The notes beneath the pieces are model-generated. The model was not told where the DNA came from, did no database searches, and saw nothing but the letters and a program-made list of their open reading frames with translations. DNA of 15,628 nt, from positions 1 through 15,628 of the forward strand of contig JASLIH010000204.1 of the NCBI GenBank assembly GCA_030152105.1, read 5' to 3'. Numbering within the stretch: the stretch's first letter is position 1; each line of letters starts with the position of its first letter. The stretch comes from Actinomycetes bacterium (lineage in GTDB: Bacteria > Actinomycetota > CALGFH01). Positions 1 to 6,126 of this stretch are shown piece by piece. Position numbers and translations under genes: made by a program.

Positions 1-1
1 C

Positions 2-167
2 GGCCGAGTCGATCCCGCCAGTCCACTCCCGCCAGCTCTGACCTGGCCAAGGGACCCGCCAGTCCCACTCCCCGTCAGCTCTCACTCGGCCCGAGTCGAT
101 CCCCGGCCAGTCCCTTCCCCACCAGCTCACCGGGCCAAGTAGATCCCCGGCCGGTCCCACCCTGACC
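2..167. repeat. 43-bp imperfect tandem repeat, about four copies
   Basis: Four degenerate head-to-tail copies can be aligned by eye at 2-44, 45-87, 88-132 and 133-167, the last shortened. Each begins GGCC(A/G/C), carries a GATCCC(C)GGCCAGTCC-like core and ends CCAGCTC-CACC or a variant. The unit is pyrimidine-rich on this strand. The array lies beyond the 3' end of parB and may continue past the left edge of the window. I see no reading frame that explains it and do not know its function. Confidence 0.7.
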
Positions 168-338
168 AAGCCCCGACCCGCCCTGCGGAGGCCCTCCCCG
201 GTTGGACCCTACCGCCAGCCGTCTCCACGGCGGGACAAGACCTCTCCAGGCCCACTCCGACCAGATTCCACTCGGTTGGCTCCTACTTGGCCCTGCTCCG
301 GGCGGACGAGAAGTCGGGCGGCCGGCATCGGGGAGTAG
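168..338. other. Non-coding stretch downstream of parB
   Basis: No convincing gene is visible between the tandem repeat and the hairpin after parB. The sequence is C-rich on the plus strand and only short shadow frames cross it. It looks like ordinary or decayed intergenic DNA. Confidence 0.5.
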
Positions 339-360
339 TCACGACGTTGGTCGGTCGTGA
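339..360 (-). terminator. Hairpin downstream of parB, possible terminator
   Basis: TCACGAC (339-345) and GTCGTGA (354-360) form a perfect 7-bp stem around an 8-nt loop. It lies about 20 nt beyond the parB stop on the transcribed minus strand. There is no U-run, which is common for terminators in high-GC actinobacteria. That it terminates parAB transcription is inferred from position. Confidence 0.5.
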
Positions 361-379
361 GCAGGGCGGCACGGGAACG

Positions 380-1411
380 TCAGGCTGAGGCAGGAGTTGC
401 CGTCCGCTCCTCGCGAATCACCTGGGGGTCGTCTCCAGCCGGCTCCACGCCATCGGGCAGTTGGAGGGTGCGCTGTTCGAGGCCGATCGCATCGCAAATC
501 CGCTGCAGGTCGTCCAGGGTGGCGAACTCGATCAGCACCTTGCCCTTGCGCTTCCCGAGCTGGACCCGGACCCGAGTCTCGAGGCGATCAGAGAGCCGCT
601 CAGCCAGGTCCACCATGCCAGGTGCCTGCATCGTCGGTCGCGGCCGGACACGGGCCCGCTCGTCGGGTCCGAGGAGTGGTTCCCCGTTCTTGATCCGCTG
701 GGCGAGCTCCTCGGCCATCCGGACCGTCAGGCCCTCGGCCACAATCCGGTCGGCAAGTCGCTCCTGCTGAACCGGATCCTCCAACGAGGCAACAGCACGG
801 GCGTGACCGGCCGACAGCGTCTTGGCTGCGATCCGACGCTGGACGCTCCCGGGCAGCCGCAGAAGCCGCATCGCGTTGGCGATTACGGGCCGACTCCGCC
901 CCAGACGAGCCGCCAGCTCTTCTTGGGTAATCCCAAAGTCGACCAAGAGCTGCTCGTACGCCGCCGCTTCCTCGAGCGGGTTCAGATCCTCTCGGTGGAT
1001 GTTCTCAAGCAATGCATCCCGAAGCAGTTGATCGTCCTCGGTGGTTCGGACTATGGCCGGGATGCGTTCGAGGCCTGCGGTCCTGGCAGCGCGAACCCGG
1101 CGCTCCCCCATCACGATCTGATAGCGCTCTCCATTGGGACGGACCACGATTGGCTGCAGCACGCCGACGGCCTCGATGCTCGCGGTGAGCTCGTGCAACG
1201 GCTCCTCGTCGAAGGCCCCACGAGGCTGACGCGGGTTGGGGTCGATGCGATCGATGAGGAGCTGCTCGAAGGTTGGACCAGAGGAGTCCTCAACCTCGAC
1301 TGCTGTGACGGGCTCTTGGTCAACTGGCTGAGCCGCCGGCTCGCGGTCGTCCTGAGGGCTGCTTGGGATCAGAGCATCCAGTCCACGGCCAAGGCCACCA
1401 CGGCGTCGCAT
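380..1411 (-). CDS. parB: ParB chromosome-partitioning protein (CTPase, parS-binding)
   Basis: A 343-residue ParB of normal length. ParB binds parS, loads and slides as a CTP-dependent clamp, and organises the origin for ParA. The N-terminus has the arginine-rich GLGRGLDALIP motif (residues 6-16) that stimulates ParA ATPase in this family. The ParB/Srx core follows (about 48-155), with QPRGAFDEEPLHEL, a GERRVRAA box (102-109, CTP-binding arginines) and ENIHREDLNPLEEA (136-149). A helix-turn-helix, ITQEELAARLGRSRPVIANA, spans 161-180, and a dimerisation domain lies near 265-320. The ATG at 1411 shares one base with the parA stop (TAATG), and AAGGAG lies 7 nt upstream at 1419-1424, so translation is probably coupled to parA. 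Cognate parS sites are at 2326, 2458 and 6111. Confidence 0.97.
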   Translation of the reverse strand: MRRRGGLGRGLDALIPSSPQDDREPAAQPVDQEPVTAVEVEDSSGPTFEQLLIDRIDPNPRQPRGAFDEEPLHELTASIEAVGVLQPIVVRPNGERYQIVMGERRVRAARTAGLERIPAIVRTTEDDQLLRDALLENIHREDLNPLEEAAAYEQLLVDFGITQEELAARLGRSRPVIANAMRLLRLPGSVQRRIAAKTLSAGHARAVASLEDPVQQERLADRIVAEGLTVRMAEELAQRIKNGEPLLGPDERARVRPRPTMQAPGMVDLAERLSDRLETRVRVQLGKRKGKVLIEFATLDDLQRICDAIGLEQRTLQLPDGVEPAGDDPQVIREERTATPASA

Positions 1412-4400
1412 TAGTTGGCTCCTTCTCCGGTCGGCGCGAGCAAGCCACTCCGCTCCGCGAGTTCAAAGGTCAGGTCGCGGTAGGCAATGCCACCACGCGA
1501 AAGAGGATCGTAGAGAGCGATCGGAACACCGTAGCCCGGTGCTTCCGACAGCCGGACGCTTCGAGGCACGACCGTTTGATAGACCACGTCCGTGAAGTGC
1601 CTCCGGACCTCATCCACAACCTGCAGGGCCAGGCGGGTCCGGCCGTCGTACATGGTCAGCACGATGCCGCCGATACGAAGCTCCGGGTTGAGATTGGCCC
1701 GAACGAGCTCCACGTTGCGGAGCAGCTGACCGAGCCCCTCAAGGGCGTAGTACTCGCACTGGATCGGAATCAGGAGCTCATCCGCCGCGGCCAGAGCGTT
1801 CACGGTGAGCAACCCGAGCGACGGTGGGCAGTCGATCAGGATTGTGTCGTACTGGTGATCGATCGACTCAAGGGCCCGGCGAAGTCGAGTCTCCCTCGAC
1901 ATCGCACTGACCAATTCCACCTCCGCGCCGGCCAAGTCAATGGTGCTGGGGAGAACATAGAGGTTCGCCACTCCGGTGGCCCGAATCGCCTCGGCCGGTG
2001 GTGTCTCTCCGGTGAGCACGTCGTAGATCGACGGTTCGATGTCGCGATGGTCGAGGCCCAAGCCGGTCGACGCATTTCCCTGTGGGTCAAGGTCGACCAC
2101 CAGGACTCGTGCTCCCGCCAGGGCAAGGTAGGCACCGATGTTGACCGCCGTCGTGGACTTCCCGACTCCGCCCTTCTGATTGGCGACCGCCATAACACGG
2201 CGGGTTCCGTTCGCAGCGTCGCGATGGATACGGAAGGTGACCCGCGCGTTCCTGGCTGCAGCCTCAATGTCCACGCTTGGTTCCTGGCCCAATTCATTAA
2301 CTGGGATCCCAGGGACCAGCTCGTTTGTTTCACGTGAAACATCGACTCCGGCTTCTACTGCTGCCCGAGTCACGGCCTCACGAACCGCGACGGCAGCCTC
2401 ATCCTCGACGGCCTCGTCCTCGTGTTCCTGCTCCATCCCTTCACCACCACCTGCAAATGTTTCACGTGAAACATCGACTCCCGTGAGAGACGTCGATGCC
2501 TCCCGCACGTCCACTTCCCCAGTCTGCGCCCGCGTAGCTGTCGAGATACTCGCTTTGCTGGTCGCATCGGGGCTAGCCGGGCCGGTTCGTTCGGCTAACG
2601 CTTCAGAGATCGGGCTCCCCGTTGTGGCTGCTTGACCACCTGGCTCCTGTGAATCCAGAGTCGCACGAGCGCCCTCTTCGTCTTGCGTTGTGAGGTCCAC
2701 GACCGACACCCTATCGATCGTCGAGCCCTCGATCTGCTCCGAGAACTCTGGGGCGTCACCCGCGTCATCCGGTTTCGATGGCTGCACCTCGGACCGCTCC
2801 GAGAGCTCGCGGCGCGCCGTGGCTCCCTCCTCGGCGGGCACAGCCGTCAGGCCGTCGGCGGGGTCTTCTCCTGAGGTCCATTCGGTGGCCGGCGAAGGAG
2901 CTGGTCGCGTCAAGGACTGCGACGGCTCCGGTGATCCCCTCTCACGAGCGAACTCCACGACGGGTTCCTGTGGCGCCTGGTCGCTGCTCGGGCCCTCCGT
3001 CTCACCAGGGTCCTGGCCCTCGGGGGTTCGGGCGAAGAGGCGGGGCCAGGATGGGTCTGGCTGCGGCCTGAGCTCGTCTTCCGGCGAGACCTCGTCAGTC
3101 GAGTCACGGCGCTCCGAGTAATCCACTGGCACTCCCGCCGGCAAGGCCATCGGGAGCGCTGGTTCGTTCCAGGTGACGTGCTCACGGTCCGGGTCGAGCG
3201 GGGACCCAGCCGCATCACCCGGGCGCAGCGTCGGGACCGGCTCGGTGATCCCTTCGGGAGACTCTGTAGTGGCCGGATCCACGTCCAGCGAATCGTCTGC
3301 GCGACGACGCTCCTCAGGGCTGGTCTCATGCTCCTGGTCGACCGCAGACCTTTCGTCAACGGGTCCTTGGTCGATCGGGGACGTTTGGTTGACGATGGAT
3401 CCCCGATCAACGGCGGAACCTTGTTCAGCGATCGACCCCTGATCAACCGCAGATCCTTGGTCGTGAACGGTTCCCGCGGCATCGCGGGCGACTTGCGTCC
3501 CTGTGCCCGTCGCGGCCGGGTCGATGGTTGCGTCAGGGTCGGCCCCGGAACCGTTGGTGGACTCGCGCTCCTGGGAGGCTCCTGGAACGACCGCGTTGAG
3601 TCCATCCGTCGGTTCCGAACCGCTACCGGTCTCCTCTGGGTCGATCTGGCTGGCGGTCCGTTCGGCCGAATGAGTTGGCGACCCGATCTCGGGGTCGGGG
3701 TCGACGTGGACCATCCCGTTCTCGATCAGCTCCGGTCCCCGGTGTTCCTCTGGAGCCGGCGTGATCCCGATCCCGGCATGCGCTCTGCCGCCCAATGAAT
3801 CCTCGGACACAGGGCGCCCACCTGGCTCTTCGCTCGGGCGTTCGGCGCTCAGCCGTTCAGAGAGCGTCCCGGTGTGCCTGCTAGCACCGAGTTCTGGAGA
3901 GAACCATCCGACCTCGGCGTCGGCACGCCGCGCAGGCCGCGGGTCCTTCCCGGCCGATCCCTCAGCCGTTGGCGCTGCTGTTTGGCTTGATGACTCCCCG
4001 GACCCATCGCTGGACGTGCCTGAACCCGTGGAAGCGGCGCCAGGAGGAGCAGGCACCGTCGCCGCTTCACCGGCGCGTACTGCTCCCGAGCCTTGGCCGG
4101 GCGGAGTAGACGTCCCGGGGGCTCCAGATCCGAGGTCGGCTGCCGAGCCCTGGGCCGGAGGGCCAGACAACCCTTGGCCGCCGTCGCCGAGGTCGACCTG
4201 GGCAGCGACTTGTTGAGAAGGCTCAGTGAGCTGCGAGTCGACCCGACCCTGTGTCGCTACCTCCCGCAGGTCGGAACCCTGCCCGGGGTGCCTGTCGAGT
4301 GACTCCGAACCCCCGGCGTCCCTACTGGCTCCAGCTGCACGTTCGCCCCCCTGCTCCACCGCTGGCTGCTCGACCTGCTGGTCGTCGGGGGCTTCGACCG

Positions 4401-5067
4401 ATCCCTGCTGCGCCAAGAGCTCATCGTCGGGCGGAACAGCGACGGCATCGTCAGGGGTACCAGCGAGAGGACTGTCGGCAGGGGCATCCGCAGCACCAAC
4501 GGAACCACTGCCCCGCAGGGTTGGAACTGCCGCCTGCCCGACAATGGCCTGTGACTCATTGGCGTCCGAGGGGTCTCGGGTCGAGGGAAGGGGCGAGGGG
4601 CTACCGGTTCCAGGGGATGGGGGCGCGAAGGCGCTTGGTAGAGAGGAAGGCGAACTTCGCCCGTCGGCGGCTGGGTCGTGAGGCGGCTCCGGCGGTCTGG
4701 TCGGCGACCCGGAGGTGCTGGGCTCCTGGTCGGGGGTCATATCCGTATGCCACCGGACGGCGTCCGGTGGGTCGGTTCCCCAGATTGGGTCAAGTCGAGC
4801 TTCGGCTGGGTCCTGCCTGGGTGCGGTATCGCGAAACGGCCACTCCCGAGACTGGTTCACCGTCGGTGTTTCACCGTCCTGTGATGGTCCCGTGTCGGCA
4901 CCGCGCCCGCTTTTCTCGCCTACGGGTGATGATTCCGCGATGCCGGCCCCCCCGGCGGTGCCCGCCGGCGGCGAGGCCGACCGCACCGATTTCCCCTGCT
5001 CGCGTACGCCTTCTCTTGCCTTGTCCTCGGTTCCACGTCGCCGGCGCAGTCCCAGTGCAGCCAACAA
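1411..5067 (-). CDS. parA: ParA/Soj partition ATPase with a giant low-complexity N-terminal extension
   Basis: The C-terminal ~260 residues are a standard ParA: deviant Walker A KGGVGKST (965-972 of 1218), VVDLDPQGN, TILIDCPPSLGLLT, IPIQCEYYALEGLGQLL, and PRSVRLSEAPGYG near the end. ATP-bound ParA dimers bind DNA and move ParB-parS complexes. The preceding ~880 residues are open in the same frame but have no recognisable fold: rich in S, P, G, D, E, A, Q, no cysteine, scattered tryptophans, and a hexapeptide repeat at 536-578. Codon use there resembles parB, which supports real coding. The start is uncertain. TTG at 5067 is the first conventional start in frame. A strong Shine-Dalgarno at 5142-5149 precedes an ATC at 5133. 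The internal ATG at 2436 would give a conventional 341-residue ParA. Two parS sites lie inside the frame. The domain call is secure; the length is not. Confidence 0.85.
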   Translation of the reverse strand: MLAALGLRRRRGTEDKAREGVREQGKSVRSASPPAGTAGGAGIAESSPVGEKSGRGADTGPSQDGETPTVNQSREWPFRDTAPRQDPAEARLDPIWGTDPPDAVRWHTDMTPDQEPSTSGSPTRPPEPPHDPAADGRSSPSSLPSAFAPPSPGTGSPSPLPSTRDPSDANESQAIVGQAAVPTLRGSGSVGAADAPADSPLAGTPDDAVAVPPDDELLAQQGSVEAPDDQQVEQPAVEQGGERAAGASRDAGGSESLDRHPGQGSDLREVATQGRVDSQLTEPSQQVAAQVDLGDGGQGLSGPPAQGSAADLGSGAPGTSTPPGQGSGAVRAGEAATVPAPPGAASTGSGTSSDGSGESSSQTAAPTAEGSAGKDPRPARRADAEVGWFSPELGASRHTGTLSERLSAERPSEEPGGRPVSEDSLGGRAHAGIGITPAPEEHRGPELIENGMVHVDPDPEIGSPTHSAERTASQIDPEETGSGSEPTDGLNAVVPGASQERESTNGSGADPDATIDPAATGTGTQVARDAAGTVHDQGSAVDQGSIAEQGSAVDRGSIVNQTSPIDQGPVDERSAVDQEHETSPEERRRADDSLDVDPATTESPEGITEPVPTLRPGDAAGSPLDPDREHVTWNEPALPMALPAGVPVDYSERRDSTDEVSPEDELRPQPDPSWPRLFARTPEGQDPGETEGPSSDQAPQEPVVEFARERGSPEPSQSLTRPAPSPATEWTSGEDPADGLTAVPAEEGATARRELSERSEVQPSKPDDAGDAPEFSEQIEGSTIDRVSVVDLTTQDEEGARATLDSQEPGGQAATTGSPISEALAERTGPASPDATSKASISTATRAQTGEVDVREASTSLTGVDVSRETFAGGGEGMEQEHEDEAVEDEAAVAVREAVTRAAVEAGVDVSRETNELVPGIPVNELGQEPSVDIEAAARNARVTFRIHRDAANGTRRVMAVANQKGGVGKSTTAVNIGAYLALAGARVLVVDLDPQGNASTGLGLDHRDIEPSIYDVLTGETPPAEAIRATGVANLYVLPSTIDLAGAEVELVSAMSRETRLRRALESIDHQYDTILIDCPPSLGLLTVNALAAADELLIPIQCEYYALEGLGQLLRNVELVRANLNPELRIGGIVLTMYDGRTRLALQVVDEVRRHFTDVVYQTVVPRSVRLSEAPGYGVPIALYDPLSRGGIAYRDLTFELAERSGLLAPTGEGAN
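2326..2341. promoter_or_regulatory. parS site 1 (ParB-binding palindrome)
   Basis: TGTTTCACGTGAAACA, a perfect 16-bp palindrome matching the canonical parS of bacterial chromosomes. It lies in the parA frame about 150 bp upstream of the ATPase Walker A codons and is read as the peptide DVSRET. ParB nucleates here and spreads. Confidence 0.97.
2458..2473. promoter_or_regulatory. parS site 2 (ParB-binding palindrome)
   Basis: A second perfect TGTTTCACGTGAAACA, 132 bp start-to-start from site 1 and also read as DVSRET in the long parA frame. It ends 22 nt upstream of the internal ATG at 2436. If the short ParA is made, this parS sits in its 5' region, where ParB could autoregulate it. Confidence 0.97.
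3334..3462 (-). repeat. 18-bp in-frame tandem repeat inside parA
   Basis: About seven degenerate 18-bp units encode a six-residue repeat of the form D/E-Q/R-G-S-x-V (DQGSAV, DQGSIA, EQGSAV, DRGSIV, NQTSPI, DQGPV, DERSAV), residues 536-578 of the long ParA frame. One unit is a codon short, so phase is kept. This is repeat expansion in a low-complexity region. Confidence 0.8.
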
Positions 5068-5398
5068 CCTGCTCAGGAACCCGCCCGTGCGCTCTTCTTG
5101 AACCTGCGGTGCCTCATCGGGTCGCCGACTGATGGCTCCCGCCTCCCTTCACAACAGCTACGAGGCGGCGCGTGGGACCCGGGAGCGCTGGTCGAGCACG
5201 CCCGACGCTCGAGCTGGCTCCTGATGACGCCAACCCGACCCTGGACCGTACCGTCGCCCTACCGCCACTCCGACCACAGAATGCCGAAAGCCAAGACAGC
5301 GCCGGTCAACGACCGGGTACCGCCCCTGCTCGTTTCCTCGATCCCGCAGCAACCTACAACACCATCCTGACGACACCCCGATCGACGCCTGATGTCAG
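5068..5398. other. rsmG-parA intergenic region and parA leader
   Basis: There is no convincing gene between the rsmG stop and the first conventional parA start. On the minus strand it holds a strong Shine-Dalgarno (AAGGGAGG, complement of 5142-5149). It also holds TGTAGGTTGCTGCGGG (complement of 5343-5358), which contains a TAGGTT -10-like hexamer and nearly matches a sequence upstream of dnaA. The parA frame is open up to a TGA at 5149-5151. A 72-codon frame at 5158-5376 has no ribosome site and was not called. Confidence 0.5.
5142..5149 (-). promoter_or_regulatory. Strong Shine-Dalgarno upstream of the parA frame
   Basis: The minus strand reads AAGGGAGG. The codon 8 nt downstream in the parA frame (5133-5131) is ATC; no ATG, GTG or TTG is available at that distance. 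It may mark a true non-canonical ATC start, adding 22 residues before the TTG at 5067, or a sequence error or mutation of an ATG. Confidence 0.45.
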
Positions 5399-6118
5399 CT
5401 AGCGCTTCTGATCGCGCTGCTGGCCGAGCGGAGTTCGCGCCGGCACGCCCGATCGCCGGGGGAAGCGGGGGGAGGTCGCAGCGATCTTTGCCATGATAAC
5501 GACGAAACCGACCCGGTCAATCGGCGAGCTGGGGTTGGGGACAACGTTGTCGACCCGGCCACCGAGCTGTTCGCAGGCCAGAGCGGCCTGTTCGAGATCC
5601 TCACTGTCCGGTTGGCCTCGGGGAACGAGGAGTTGCCCGCCCACAGCTACGAGCGGAAGCCCGAGCTCGGCTACGACAGGAAGCGGCCCAAGCGCCCTTG
5701 CGGTTGCCACATCGAAGAATTCCCTAGCAGGCCCCTGGCCGTAGTCCTCGAGCCTGGCGTGGACCACCTTGACGTTGGTAAGGCCCAGCTTGGCTGCGGT
5801 TGCCCCGACCCAGTCCAGTCGACGCCGCTGCGCATCGATCAAGGTGAAGGACGTGGCTCGATACGCGACGGCCAATGGAAGCCCTGGCAATCCAGCGCCT
5901 GATCCGAGATCGGCCCAGTGTTCCTCTGGCTCAGGCCGCCGGATCGCCGCAAGACCTAAGGCGTCGTCCAGGTGTCGTTCCCACAGTCGTTCTCGCTCCC
6001 GCGGGCCTAGGAAGCCGTGCTGGACCGCCTCGGCATAGGCCTCCTCCAAGAGCTCGGCCTCGTTTGGCGCTAGTGCTCCACGCCAAGGAGAAGCATCACC
6101 GTCAGCCCAATGTTTCAC
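5399..6118 (-). CDS. rsmG: 16S rRNA (guanine-N7) methyltransferase RsmG (GidB)
   Basis: A 239-residue class I methyltransferase that places m7G at the 530-loop guanine (G527, E. coli numbering) of 16S rRNA using SAM. Visible family features are ERHLDDALGL (47-56, the usual RHLLDSL block), the SAM-binding loop ADLGSGAGLPGLPLA (69-83), TLIDAQRRRLDW (92-103) and the RAL segment near 141-143. The C-terminal tail (about 205-239) is longer than in E. coli (207 aa), basic and probably disordered. The only usable start is a GTG at 6118, which lies inside parS site 3, and no Shine-Dalgarno precedes it. Eight bases separate it from the jag stop, so translation may be coupled to jag. Confidence 0.93.
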   Translation of the reverse strand: MKHWADGDASPWRGALAPNEAELLEEAYAEAVQHGFLGPRERERLWERHLDDALGLAAIRRPEPEEHWADLGSGAGLPGLPLAVAYRATSFTLIDAQRRRLDWVGATAAKLGLTNVKVVHARLEDYGQGPAREFFDVATARALGPLPVVAELGLPLVAVGGQLLVPRGQPDSEDLEQAALACEQLGGRVDNVVPNPSSPIDRVGFVVIMAKIAATSPRFPRRSGVPARTPLGQQRDQKR

Positions 6119-6126
6119 GTGAAACG
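6111..6126. promoter_or_regulatory. parS site 3, overlapping the rsmG start codon
   Basis: TGTTTCACGTGAAACG keeps the perfect 14-bp core GTTTCACGTGAAAC (6112-6125) and differs from sites 1 and 2 only in the last flanking base. It fills the space between the jag stop (6127-6129) and the rsmG reading frame, and the rsmG GTG (6118-6116) is part of the palindrome. Confidence 0.95.

Noticed and set aside
461..1414. 317-codon plus-strand open frame opposite parB
   Set aside because: Antisense shadow of parB, a clear family member on the other strand; it has no recognisable motif.
1363..2337. 324-codon plus-strand frame opposite the ParA ATPase region
   Set aside because: Mirror frame of a conserved ATPase, with no family resemblance and no ribosome site supporting it.
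1836..2342. Minus-strand frame beginning MFHVKQ at parS site 1
   Set aside because: The start is only the parS palindrome read in another frame; the rest overlaps the ParA Walker region out of frame.
4251..5132. 293-codon plus-strand frame opposite the start of parA
   Set aside because: Arg/Pro-rich composition typical of a shadow of GC-rich coding DNA; no motifs.
5158..5376. 72-codon minus-strand frame between rsmG and parA
   Set aside because: No Shine-Dalgarno, no family resemblance, composition like the surrounding intergenic DNA.
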